Assembly: GCA_002490525.1 (NCBI GenBank)
Contig: DKUE01000013.1
Coordinates: forward strand, 1 to 61,352
Direction of reading: 5' to 3'
Origin: Ruminococcaceae bacterium UBA7212
Lineage (GTDB): Bacteria > Bacillota > Clostridia > Oscillospirales > Acutalibacteraceae
Length of the DNA stretch: 61,352 nucleotides
Under the pieces are notes generated by a model. The model ran no database searches. It was not told where the DNA came from and worked only from the letters and a program-made list of their open reading frames with translations. A program made the position numbers and the translations under genes. Below, in pieces: positions 1 through 8,681 of this stretch (position 1 is its first letter; each line of letters begins with the position of its first letter).

Positions 1-38
1 TATAGAAAAAAGAATATGATATACGCACAAGTACCTTC

Positions 39-68
39 TTTACACTCTGAAATAAAAAGTCTTATAGT
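39..68 (+). promoter_or_regulatory. Probable sigma-A promoter of the glycosidase operon
   Basis: A TTTACA -35 (39-44) and a TATAGT -10 (63-68) are separated by 18 bases, 40 bases before the GH89 start. The surroundings are very AT-rich, so a chance match is possible. It is the only candidate seen between the window edge and the first gene. Confidence 0.4.
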
Positions 69-109
69 TTTATAAAATATTAAAACAGTAAATAGATGAA
101 GGAGTAGTT

Positions 110-2230
110 ATGGATAAAGCAGTAAACGGATTTTTAGAAAGAAATCTGCCTGACTTTAAGGATAGTTTTATTGTTGAATTTGAAAATAACGATAAGGATT
201 TTTTCAGAATTACCGCAGATAACGGAAAAATATTTGTTACCGCAAACAATTATATATCCGCATTTCACGGAATTTACTGTTATCTTAAAAGATACTGTAA
301 TGTACAGCTTTCGTGGTGCGGTAATCAGAAAATACATATGGACAGCCTTGTAATGTTTGACGGTGAATTTTCCAAAACCATTGAGCAGAAATACAGGGTA
401 TATATGAATTACTGCACACTTGACTATTCTATGTGCTGGTGGGATTTTGACCGTTGGGAAAAAGAAATTGACTTTATGGCGATGAACGGCATCAATATGC
501 CCCTTGCTGTAGTTGGTTCTGAGGCGGTTTGGTATGAAACTCTGCTTGAATTCGGATTTACCAAGGAAGAAGCATTAAGCACAATATCGGGTCCTGCCTT
601 CTGGGCATGGCAGCTTATGACAAATATCGAGGGCTACCTGCCGCCGAAAAATGAAAAGTATGTTTATGAGCGTCTTGAACTCGGCAGAAAAATCCTTGCA
701 AGATACATAGAATTCGGTATGCAGCCCATTCAACAAGGTTTTTCAGGTCACGTGCCTGTATTATTGAAGAAAAAATACCCCAAAGCAAAAATCTTAATGC
801 AAAGGGGTTGGTGTCTGTATCCGAAAACGGTACAGCTTGACCCGCTTGATAATCTCTTTTTTAAATTCGGTACGGTATATCTGAACAAGATGGAAAAATT
901 ATTCGGCAATCACCATTTTATCGCCTGTGACCCGTTCCACGAGGGAACGCCGCCTAAAAAGACCGTTCAGTATCTTAACGAGGTAGGAAATGCAATTGAT
1001 TACCTGTATAAAAGCTTTGATGAAAGTTCCGTTTGGGTGATGCAGGCGTGGACAATGCGCGAGCATATTGTGAAAGCGGTACCGAAAGAACGCTTGCTGA
1101 TTTTGGATTTAAACAGTGAAAAAACACCGCAAAATAAGAATTGTTGGGGGTATCCTGTTGTAACGGGGATGCTCCACGATTTCGGCGGCAAAAATGCCAT
1201 GCAGGGGAAGCTCGAAAAGCACAGTAAAAATGTTTATATGACACTCCGACAAAACGGTGCGAATGTTGTGGGCAGCGGTATGTTTATGGAGGGGATAGAG
1301 CAAAATCCCGTTGTTTATGATTTGCAGTTTGAAATGCTGACGGTTTCCACGGCAATCAACCTTGATAAATGGCTGAACGATTATATTCTCCGCCGTTACG
1401 GGAAATATGATGCAACGCTTAAAAAGGCTTGGGATATTCTGCTTAGAACCTGTTACCGCAGTGACGGATATGAGGAAAATGAGGTAGGCTCTGCCGTAGC
1501 GTCAAGGCCGCAGATGATACCCCAAAAGGCAGGACCGTGCTGTAAAAACAAGCCGCATTATGATACGGCAGAATTTGAAAAAGCCGTAAAATTGTTTTTA
1601 TCGGTGAGCGGGGATTTTGCCGAATCCGATGGCTATCAGTACGACTTGTGTGATTTGACAAGGCAGGCAATGAGTAATCGTTTTTACAATATGCAGATTC
1701 AATTTGCCGCCGCATACAGGAAAAAAGATGTTAAAACAGCTGAAAGCATTGCAGAAAATCAGCTGAATCTGCTGCTGGATATGGACGAACTTTTATCTCA
1801 CAGAAGTGAATTCAGTTTTTCACGGTGGATAAATGATGCGCACGCTCTGGCATCTGACGAAAATGAAAAGCGCTATTTTGATAAAAATGCACGCACGCTG
1901 CTTACCTCGTGGGGAGATATAAACGGAAATACTTCTGCGCTTTATGATTATGCCTGGCGTGAGTGGAGCGGACTTATAAAAGAATATTATTACAAGCGCT
2001 GGCAGATGTTTTATGAAACGGCAATTTACAGCTTGAAACATAAAAAAACATTCTTTATAATAAACGGGAATGGATATGGGGGAAGACATTGGTACAAGTC
2101 TTATCCGTTTGGTAAAAAGCTCAATCAATTTGAGCTGAACTGGCTTAACGAATACAAGGAATATCCAAAGCCCACAACCTCCGATGTGATTCCGAAAGTA
2201 AAAGAATATGTCAAAAAGTGGGAATTGTAA
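110..2230 (+). CDS. Alpha-N-acetylglucosaminidase, GH89 (NAGLU-like)
   Basis: This 706-residue protein resembles the GH89 family, which removes terminal alpha-linked N-acetylglucosamine from glycans such as heparan sulfate ends or the GlcNAc-alpha-1,4-Gal cap of mucin. The core signature YMNYCTLDYSMCWWDFDRWE lies at about residues 98-117. By comparison with NAGLU, the likely catalytic glutamates are E278 (in FHEG) and E394 (in MEGIEQNP). No signal peptide or wall-anchoring domain is visible, so the enzyme is probably cytoplasmic and acts on imported oligosaccharides. The ATG has a GGAG ribosome site 7 bases upstream. The gene abuts the GH36 gene (TAA followed directly by ATG), so they form an operon. 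Base composition is more AT-rich than in the V-ATPase region. Confidence 0.88.
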   Translation: MDKAVNGFLERNLPDFKDSFIVEFENNDKDFFRITADNGKIFVTANNYISAFHGIYCYLKRYCNVQLSWCGNQKIHMDSLVMFDGEFSKTIEQKYRVYMNYCTLDYSMCWWDFDRWEKEIDFMAMNGINMPLAVVGSEAVWYETLLEFGFTKEEALSTISGPAFWAWQLMTNIEGYLPPKNEKYVYERLELGRKILARYIEFGMQPIQQGFSGHVPVLLKKKYPKAKILMQRGWCLYPKTVQLDPLDNLFFKFGTVYLNKMEKLFGNHHFIACDPFHEGTPPKKTVQYLNEVGNAIDYLYKSFDESSVWVMQAWTMREHIVKAVPKERLLILDLNSEKTPQNKNCWGYPVVTGMLHDFGGKNAMQGKLEKHSKNVYMTLRQNGANVVGSGMFMEGIEQNPVVYDLQFEMLTVSTAINLDKWLNDYILRRYGKYDATLKKAWDILLRTCYRSDGYEENEVGSAVASRPQMIPQKAGPCCKNKPHYDTAEFEKAVKLFLSVSGDFAESDGYQYDLCDLTRQAMSNRFYNMQIQFAAAYRKKDVKTAESIAENQLNLLLDMDELLSHRSEFSFSRWINDAHALASDENEKRYFDKNARTLLTSWGDINGNTSALYDYAWREWSGLIKEYYYKRWQMFYETAIYSLKHKKTFFIINGNGYGGRHWYKSYPFGKKLNQFELNWLNEYKEYPKPTTSDVIPKVKEYVKKWEL

Positions 2231-3979
2231 ATGAAAAATATAGAATTCAAATCACCTTATGTAACAGATATAAACGGTGTTTCTATTCCGTGTGTATTTG
2301 ACGTGAATGAAAAAGCAGGTGTTTACAAAATAAAATGCACCGTTAAACAAAACGCCAAGCTTCAAGAGGCGGTTTTTTTCAGCGGTGCACACGGCTTTTC
2401 TGCTGACACAGCCTTTTACGGGGACGGTTACCAAAAGCTGACGCAATATAAAGGCACTGTCGGAAATTTCAAGACATTTACAGGCTATTCCGATAAAGGG
2501 CATTACAAAATGCCGCAGACACACGGTTATGAAACAGTATATAATTACGCACTTTTCGGCAAGGGCGAAAATACGGTTTTAATCGGTGCGGCAAGCTGTA
2601 ACCGTTTTCGTACGGAAATCAGAGTAAACAAAACGCGTATTCAGATTGTGCAATGCCTTGAAAATCTTAAATTGACTGCAAATGAAGAAGTTAACCTTGA
2701 AGATATGGTTATTCTTACGGGGGAAAGGAATACAATACTAAAAAAATTTGCGGATATAATTTGTCAGAATTATCCGCCGAAAAAATACTGTGAAATGCCT
2801 GTGGGCTGGTGCTCGTGGTACTGCATCGGCCCGAATATTTCGGGAAAGGATATTTTTGACAACTTAAAGGTAATAAAGGAAAAAACGCCTGCACTGAAAT
2901 ACATACAGATTGACGACGGCTTTCAGCCTTTCATGGGTGACTGGCTGGAAACAAGCAATAAATTCAGCCGACCTATGCAGGAAATTTGTCAGGACATCAA
3001 AAAAGCAGGCTTTGAGCCTGCGATATGGCTTGCACCGTTTATTGCATCGCCGAAAAGCAGACTGCTAAAAGAGCATCCCGATTATTTTGTGCAGGATGAA
3101 AACGGCAGACCGCTCTGTTCCAAACAGGTTACCTTTGGGGGTTGGCGCGACGGTCCGTGGTATATGCTGGACGGAACCAATCCGAATGCACAGAAATATA
3201 TTTATGAGACAGTTTATGAAATCTACCATAACTGGGGCGTCAAATATTTTAAACTGGATGCAAATGTATGGGGTGCCTTGCCTTTCGGTAATCGCCATGA
3301 TAAGAATGCAACCTCGGTTGAAGCTTACCGCAGAGGTATGGAAGCCTTTTGGCACGCAACGGGTGATACTGCATTTGTGCTGGGCTGTAATGCTCCGATG
3401 TGGCCGTCACTCGGCTTGGTTTCGGGAATGCGTGTAACCAACGATGTTGTCAGAAATGTGAAGCATATGGCGAATCTTTCAGAGCAATGCTTCAGCCGAA
3501 ACTGGATGCACAGAAAACTTTGGGTAAACGACCCCGACTGCCTGATTATGACCGATACCGTATCGCCTGTTATGGACCCCGCGGGGATTATGCACAAAAG
3601 TCTTGTAAAAAAGAAATTCTATAAGCTTAATAACATTTATATCCGTGCGAGCGGCGGTATGGTGCTTTCGGGCGATTATGTAAGCAAATATTCCGAAAAA
3701 GAAACGGAAAGGCTAAAAAGAATTCTGGATACGGATTATATACCTGCCGAATTTAATGATACGCTTGAAATCGGCGTTAAGAAAACGGACACAGGCACAG
3801 AATATTTTATTTTTAACCGATGTGCGCTTTTAAAAGCGTATGAAATCCAAATCCCGAACGGACAAAAGGCTGTGGATTTATATGATAACAAGCAGTTAAA
3901 AGTTAAGAACGATAAACTGCTTCTCTATTTGTCGAAATACGACTCGGCGTGGATAAAAATTGCAAATCGGGAAGGGTAA
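2231..3979 (+). CDS. GH36-type alpha-galactosidase / alpha-N-acetylgalactosaminidase
   Basis: The 582-residue protein carries GH36/clan GH-D landmarks: GWCSWYC near residue 192, YIQIDDG near 224-230, KYFKLDANVWG with the expected nucleophile D343, and MRVTNDV with the probable acid/base D405. Family members release terminal alpha-galactose or alpha-GalNAc. Specificity cannot be decided by eye, but the company of GH89 and GH29 enzymes points to host glycan caps such as blood-group structures. There is no signal peptide, so it is probably intracellular. The start codon follows the GH89 stop directly, with a GGGAA-like site in the end of the upstream gene. An N-terminal beta-rich domain of about 180 residues precedes the barrel. 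Confidence 0.85.
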   Translation: MKNIEFKSPYVTDINGVSIPCVFDVNEKAGVYKIKCTVKQNAKLQEAVFFSGAHGFSADTAFYGDGYQKLTQYKGTVGNFKTFTGYSDKGHYKMPQTHGYETVYNYALFGKGENTVLIGAASCNRFRTEIRVNKTRIQIVQCLENLKLTANEEVNLEDMVILTGERNTILKKFADIICQNYPPKKYCEMPVGWCSWYCIGPNISGKDIFDNLKVIKEKTPALKYIQIDDGFQPFMGDWLETSNKFSRPMQEICQDIKKAGFEPAIWLAPFIASPKSRLLKEHPDYFVQDENGRPLCSKQVTFGGWRDGPWYMLDGTNPNAQKYIYETVYEIYHNWGVKYFKLDANVWGALPFGNRHDKNATSVEAYRRGMEAFWHATGDTAFVLGCNAPMWPSLGLVSGMRVTNDVVRNVKHMANLSEQCFSRNWMHRKLWVNDPDCLIMTDTVSPVMDPAGIMHKSLVKKKFYKLNNIYIRASGGMVLSGDYVSKYSEKETERLKRILDTDYIPAEFNDTLEIGVKKTDTGTEYFIFNRCALLKAYEIQIPNGQKAVDLYDNKQLKVKNDKLLLYLSKYDSAWIKIANREG

Positions 3980-3982
3980 TTT

Positions 3983-4187
3983 ATGGGCTATTCAGTAAAG
4001 CAAAGTGATTTTGATAAATCAAATTAAAAATAACGCTCTTAAATCTTTCGTTTGCTTAACAGATGAAAAGGTTAAAGTGAAAACAAAAGATGACCATCTA
4101 AAAATTACCATTATCGGCAAAAAAATGAGTGCGCCCGATACAATAATAAAAATCAGACTTGAAAACAAGCCTGTTATGGAGAATTAA
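3983..4187 (+). pseudogene. Fragment resembling the C-terminal tail domain of a GH29 fucosidase
   Basis: Between the GH36 and GH29 genes lie a 14-codon ORF starting ATG at 3983 and, in another frame, an ORF with GTG at 4005 that ends at 4187. The second reads DEKVKVKTKDDHLKITIIGK, then APDTIIKIRLEN. This resembles the C-terminal beta domain of alpha-L-fucosidases, which often ends in a 'DTVIxLE' strand. The intact GH29 gene just downstream stops after its catalytic domain. I read this as the tail of a deleted or duplicated fucosidase gene, possibly frameshifted at the A-rich stretch near 4020. It could instead be a small free-standing protein, since the 4005 frame is open and runs to within 2 bases of the next start. 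Confidence 0.4.
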
Positions 4188-4189
4188 TT

Positions 4190-5224
4190 ATGTTTTTCAG
4201 AAAGAAATTACAACCCTATCCCTTTCGGAAATATCCGATTATGCAGCAGCCGTCTTTGGTACCGACGGCAGGACAGCAGGCACAAATTGACCGCAGATTC
4301 GGGATGTTTCTGCACTTCGGAATTAACACCTTTAACAACACCGAATGGTCGGACGGAACATTACCGATTGAAAGCTATCAGCCTACGGCAATCGATGCGG
4401 ACAGCTGGGTGAAAACCGCCTATGAAGCAGGAATGAATTATGTAATTTTGATTACAAAGCATCACGACGGTTTTTGCTTGTGGGACACGCGTACAACAGC
4501 TTACTCTGTTAATTATTCACCGAATAAAACCGATGTTGTGAAAGCGGTTTATGAAGCATGTCAAAAATATGGAATAAAGCTGGGATTGTATTACTCTCTT
4601 TGGGACAGACACGAAAAATGCTATAAAAATGATGAGCAATATGTGCAGTATATGGAAAAGCATTTAACCGAGCTTATGGATGGCAGATACGGTGAAATTG
4701 TGGAGCTGTGGTTTGACGGAGAGTGGGATAAACCCTGTCGTGCGTGGCAGTTGGACAGATTATACAGTCTTGTTAAAACATTACAGCCGAATTGTCAAAT
4801 TGGGGTAAATCAAACAATCGGAAAATTCAAAGAGAAAAAAGGAATTCCGAAAAAACGCTATCAGCCGCAAAATTACCGTGACAGAGATCCTATGCAAATG
4901 TTTCCCTCGGATTTCAGGTTATGGGACCCGTACATGTGCCGTGAGGATGATCCAAAAATTTATACCTTTAACGGGAAGGAGTACTATCTTCCCTTTGAGC
5001 AGACCATCTGCTCCCGTAAGGAGTTCAGCTGGTTTTATTCCGATACATACGAAAGCAAGCCGTTAATGGATGCGAACGAAATTATAAATGATTACCGTAT
5101 TCTCGAAAAAACAGACAATGTTATGGTTATTAATCTTCCGCCCGATAAAAACGGAAAGCTGGTGAAAGGCGACGTTGAAAATCTGATGTATGTTTCCGGG
5201 CAGCTCGGCATAAACAGAATGTAA
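4190..5224 (+). CDS. Alpha-L-fucosidase, GH29 (catalytic domain only)
   Basis: The protein has 344 residues. RFGMFLHFGINT (about 36-47), ITKHHDGFCLWDT (88-100) and LWFDGEW (173-179, nucleophile D176) are GH29 signatures. Family members remove alpha-linked L-fucose from glycans by a retaining mechanism. It is shorter than the usual 430-600 residues because it ends after the barrel (INLPPDKNGKL near the C-terminus) and has no beta-sandwich tail. A tail-like fragment is found upstream at 4005-4187. No secretion signal is present. The ribosome site is GGAG 6-7 bases before the ATG, inside the end of the upstream fragment. It is the third gene of the glycosidase operon. Confidence 0.88.
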   Translation: MFFRKKLQPYPFRKYPIMQQPSLVPTAGQQAQIDRRFGMFLHFGINTFNNTEWSDGTLPIESYQPTAIDADSWVKTAYEAGMNYVILITKHHDGFCLWDTRTTAYSVNYSPNKTDVVKAVYEACQKYGIKLGLYYSLWDRHEKCYKNDEQYVQYMEKHLTELMDGRYGEIVELWFDGEWDKPCRAWQLDRLYSLVKTLQPNCQIGVNQTIGKFKEKKGIPKKRYQPQNYRDRDPMQMFPSDFRLWDPYMCREDDPKIYTFNGKEYYLPFEQTICSRKEFSWFYSDTYESKPLMDANEIINDYRILEKTDNVMVINLPPDKNGKLVKGDVENLMYVSGQLGINRM

Positions 5225-5371
5225 TTTACGCCTTGCAAACCAGAACCTACCGGTGTGTATGAAGCCGGTTACACAGGCATAACCAGTACAAGCAACAGTT
5301 GGGTATACTTATTCATATACATTTATCCGAACTTTTTGCACGGCGGTTTTTCAATTCGGAAACAAGTAAAA

Positions 5372-5405
5372 GAGGCTGAATTGCATCAAATGACAATTCA
5401 GCCTC
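5372..5405 (-). terminator. Terminator after the acyltransferase-like gene
   Basis: A 12-bp perfect stem (GAGGCTGAATTG and its complement) with a 10-base loop is followed in the minus direction by TTTTACTTG. It lies 35 bases past the stop of the minus-strand gene ending at 5440. It may also stop readthrough from the glycosidase operon. Confidence 0.75.
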
Positions 5406-5439
5406 TGGCTGTTTCTGTTCGGTTTTATATTTTTCGTAC

Positions 5440-6705
5440 TTATTCTTCAATCACTTCAAACGATGGTTTGCGGTCTGTGAATCGGTAAGCGAAGCTGTGA
5501 CGGTCGGTTTCAATCCCGTGTTCGTGCAGAACCGACTCTACTGCATCTTCAATCACCGTTTCTTCACTGCCGCAGGTGATGCACAGAGAAGTCTGTGTGC
5601 CGACACCGACTGCGGCGGCGTTGATGCTCCCGCGTCCCGGTCCCAGATACATCTCGAAGCGTTCCAGCCCATCGGCAATTTCCGCAGACAAGGTGTGGTA
5701 GCCGATGTTGGAAAGCGTGGTGGTAATGCCGCTGCCTGTTACGTGGCGGTAGGCTTTTCGGACAATAAATTCACGCAGTGCACGGGGCGACCACTGCACG
5801 GCAGGGTTGTTTGCCGCCTTATAGGTGACCGCCACGCCGCGCTGCAGAGTTTTCATATCGGTTGCGGCTTGCATCAGCGTATGTACACGCTGTGCGGCGG
5901 TTTCCAAATTGACTGCCTCTGCGGCACGTATACGCATATTGCTGTAAAATGCAAAATTGCGCTGGGAGTGGGAATTGTAATGCTTGCGTAAATCTATCGG
6001 TGCGGAAATTGTTACAGGAACATCGGCTTCCTTTGCATCGGTTTCCTGCATAATTGCGTAGGCAAGCGCACCGCAAAGCAAATCGTTAATGGTACAGCCG
6101 AGGGGTTTTACATAAGTCTTTGCCTGCGCCAAATCAACGGATATACAGGAAAACCGTGCATACCAGTCGCTTTCAGACGGGGTGAGGTGCAATTGATACG
6201 AGCCTTTTTCTAAAAGTGAGGCGGAACGCGCACGCTTGTAATGCTGCACATAGGGGTCCTCTAAATCCTCTGCGCGCGGCGGTACGGCGTCTACGGGCGG
6301 TTTGCCCCGGCAAAGCAGAAGGTAGTCTGTCACGAGCGCTTTCAAAAATTCAATGCCTGCACTGCCATCGCCGTTGCCGTGAAAGACGTCCATGACAATA
6401 CGGTTTTCACGTATCGCAATACGGAAGGACGGTTTTTCGGTATCAAACATATCGGGGCGCTGAAAAAACGGTTCTCCGTCGCTGATTACGTCATAATCTG
6501 TTGCGGATACATGGCAATAGCTGAAAAAGGTGCGTTCCAAATGCGAACACATAATCGGGAATCGTACAGGCAGATTTGCAGTCAGAGCCTGCTGTAAGAC
6601 ATCCTTCTGCACGGGCTCCGCCATAACGGCGCATAAGCGATACACAAGCCCGCCGAGCGCAGGATACAGATTGGAAACCGAATCAATTTTATAACGCGCG
6701 GACAT
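5440..6705 (-). CDS. HXXXD acyltransferase-like protein (condensation / alcohol acetyltransferase superfamily)
   Basis: The 421-residue protein contains DVFHGNGDGSAG near residue 110, which fits the HXXXDG active-site motif shared by condensation domains, PapA-type and alcohol acetyltransferase-like enzymes. These transfer an acyl group from a thioester to an alcohol or amine, and the histidine is the general base. No carrier protein, adenylation domain or other assembly-line part is nearby, so the substrate is unknown. No signal peptide or membrane segment is evident. A GGGGGAAG ribosome site precedes the ATG. It follows the symporter gene by 39 bases on the same strand and is probably cotranscribed with it. 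Confidence 0.65.
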   Translation of the reverse strand: MSARYKIDSVSNLYPALGGLVYRLCAVMAEPVQKDVLQQALTANLPVRFPIMCSHLERTFFSYCHVSATDYDVISDGEPFFQRPDMFDTEKPSFRIAIRENRIVMDVFHGNGDGSAGIEFLKALVTDYLLLCRGKPPVDAVPPRAEDLEDPYVQHYKRARSASLLEKGSYQLHLTPSESDWYARFSCISVDLAQAKTYVKPLGCTINDLLCGALAYAIMQETDAKEADVPVTISAPIDLRKHYNSHSQRNFAFYSNMRIRAAEAVNLETAAQRVHTLMQAATDMKTLQRGVAVTYKAANNPAVQWSPRALREFIVRKAYRHVTGSGITTTLSNIGYHTLSAEIADGLERFEMYLGPGRGSINAAAVGVGTQTSLCITCGSEETVIEDAVESVLHEHGIETDRHSFAYRFTDRKPSFEVIEE

Positions 6706-6744
6706 GGTGCTTCCCCCTATAGTGTATTAGTTTTTTTATATCGG

Positions 6745-8271
6745 TTAATTTTGCATGGCACGAACCGCATCAAATTCATCGGTAATCGACTTGTCGGGTG
6801 CTTTGGTTAAAAGCGATATCACGACAATGGCCGCCGAGGAGATGAGAAATGCGGGCAGTAATTCGTAAATGTCGAACACGCCGCCGAGCTTTGCGATGGC
6901 GTATTTCCAAACAAACACCATTACGCCGCCCGAAATCATACCGGCTATGGCACCTGCCTTGGTGGTGCGCTTCCAGAACAGGGAGAACAGCATCAGCGGA
7001 CCGAACGCCGCACCGAAGCCCGCCCATGCGAAGGACACAACGCGGAAAATGGAACTGTCTTCATCTAATGCGATGAAAACGGCGATGACAGAAATAATGA
7101 TGACCGACACGCGTGCAATGAGCATCGCTTTTTTCTGTGAAAGCTTGACCTTGAAAAATGAAATGAAAATATCCTGTGAAGCTGAGGACGATGCTGCCAA
7201 AAGCTGTGAGTCGGCGGTGGACATGGTCGCGGCAAGAATCCCCGAAAGGATAACGCCTGCTATGAGTGCGGGGAAAATGCCGAAGGTGCTTAAATGCTTT
7301 GAAATTTCAATGATGATGCGTTCGCCGTCAAACCCATCGGACAAAACGCCCGATTTTATCATGCCGACACCGACTGTGCCGATAAAAATAGCAACCGCCA
7401 TGGAAATTACGACCCAGACAGAAGCAATACGGCGTGAGGTTTTCAGCTTTTTGGAATCTTCAATCGCCATAAACCGCAGCAGGATGTGCGGCATGCCGAA
7501 GTAACCAAGTCCCCAGGCGAGTGTGGAAACGATGGTCAGCCCGCCGTAGGGCTTCACACCGCCCACACCGTCGCCCGTGGAGGTAAGACTGAAATAGTCG
7601 GGCAATTGTCTGGCATTTTCAAGAACGGCATTAAAACCGCCTGCCTGCGAAACACCGAAACCAACGACAACAAACAGCGCAATCGTCATTACAATGGACT
7701 GAATCAGGTCGGTGGTGGAGGCAGCTGAAAAGCCGCCGAGCGTAGTATACAGAACGATGATCACCGCACTGACAACCATAGCAATTTGATAATTCACGCC
7801 GAACAAAGAAGAGAACAACTTGCCGCATGCAGAAAAGCCCGAGGCGGTATACGGCACGAAGAACACGATGATAACAAGCGCCGCAATCAGGCTTAATACC
7901 CTTGCATTGTCGTGAAAGCGCTTGGAAAAGAATTCGGGAATCGTTACCGCGTTAATCTTTTGAGAATACAGGCGGATGCGCTTTGCCACAATCAGCCAGT
8001 TGATATATGTACCGACGGCGAGCCCGATTGCTGTCCAAGAAGCTTCCGCAATACCGTATACTACGGCAAGCCCGGGCAGTCCCATTAAAAGGTAAGAACT
8101 CATGTCTGATGCTTCCGCGCTCATGGCGGTGACGAGTGGACCTAATTTTCTGCCCCCGAGATAAAAATCATCGGTGTTTTTATTCTTTTTGGAATACGCT
8201 GCACCGATGGCAACCATCGCGGCCAAATATACGACAATGGCAACGATGATACAGATTTGTGCTGTAGTCAT
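6745..8271 (-). CDS. putP: Sodium/proline symporter, PutP type
   Basis: This is a solute:sodium symporter family protein of 508 residues, the normal length for PutP. It has about 13 hydrophobic segments, the N-terminal DDFYLGGRKLGP motif, SSYLLMGLPG in the sodium-binding region, and STADSQLLAASSSASQD, which closely matches the PutP helix 9 signature. It should take up proline with Na+ at the cytoplasmic membrane. I chose the ATG at 8271 rather than upstream in-frame starts because a perfect AGGAGG lies 10 bases before it. The Na+ gradient could be linked to the V-type ATPase farther right, but that is inference. Confidence 0.88.
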   Translation of the reverse strand: MTTAQICIIVAIVVYLAAMVAIGAAYSKKNKNTDDFYLGGRKLGPLVTAMSAEASDMSSYLLMGLPGLAVVYGIAEASWTAIGLAVGTYINWLIVAKRIRLYSQKINAVTIPEFFSKRFHDNARVLSLIAALVIIVFFVPYTASGFSACGKLFSSLFGVNYQIAMVVSAVIIVLYTTLGGFSAASTTDLIQSIVMTIALFVVVGFGVSQAGGFNAVLENARQLPDYFSLTSTGDGVGGVKPYGGLTIVSTLAWGLGYFGMPHILLRFMAIEDSKKLKTSRRIASVWVVISMAVAIFIGTVGVGMIKSGVLSDGFDGERIIIEISKHLSTFGIFPALIAGVILSGILAATMSTADSQLLAASSSASQDIFISFFKVKLSQKKAMLIARVSVIIISVIAVFIALDEDSSIFRVVSFAWAGFGAAFGPLMLFSLFWKRTTKAGAIAGMISGGVMVFVWKYAIAKLGGVFDIYELLPAFLISSAAIVVISLLTKAPDKSITDEFDAVRAMQN

Positions 8272-8333
8272 AAATTTCATTCCTCCTGTGAAATGCTGGT
8301 GAAAACACTTCCCCATTTTTATATAACTGTAAT

Positions 8334-8362
8334 AGTATAATAAAAAACGGAAGATTTGTAAA
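8334..8362 (-). promoter_or_regulatory. Sigma-A promoter of the putP operon
   Basis: TTTACA (8357-8362) and TATACT (8334-8339) are separated by exactly 17 bases on the minus strand, about 60 bases upstream of the putP start. Confidence 0.7.
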
Positions 8363-8599
8363 GTATTTTCAGCAGAAGACGACCGTATTCGAACACGTGT
8401 GCCGAAAATTGCTTTTTACCGTATCTTGTAACAGCACGCATAGCGGCTGTCTCACAGGAGAATTATTGGTTTTGGATACGGTCACCTTACATAAAGAAAG
8501 ACGGCGGAAAATGCCAAAGTGTCCGCATAAATTTATTGTTCTGCGCTGAAGGCAAAGCAGTTCCCATGGCACAGGATGAATTGGCGATACACACAGCAA
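8363..8599. other. Intergenic stretch without a recognisable gene
   Basis: About 240 bases lie between the putP promoter and the terminator of the glucosidase gene. Short open frames exist on the minus strand, but they are rich in Cys, Arg and Pro, lack a ribosome site and resemble no family. I see no repeat, RNA fold or regulatory motif that I can defend. Confidence 0.5.
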
Positions 8600-8635
8600 A
8601 AAGCCGGGGTTTTCATAACGGAAAACCTCGGCTTT
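8600..8635 (-). terminator. Terminator of the oligo-1,6-glucosidase gene
   Basis: A 15-bp stem with one wobble or mismatch (AAAGCCGGGGTTTTC against GAAAACCTCGGCTTT) and a 6-base loop begins 46 bases past the gene end. On the minus strand it continues into TTTTGCTG. Confidence 0.7.
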
Positions 8636-8681
8636 GCAGTCAGCAACGAATAAAGCTGGAATCTACCGTAAACGGATACAT

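Noticed and set aside
5255..5488. 77-codon plus-strand frame after the fucosidase gene
   Set aside because: It spans the terminator hairpin, has no ribosome site and runs into the antisense end of the acyltransferase-like gene.
8369..8599. 76-codon minus-strand frame between putP and the glucosidase gene
   Set aside because: Cys/Arg/Pro-rich, no ribosome site, no recognisable similarity.
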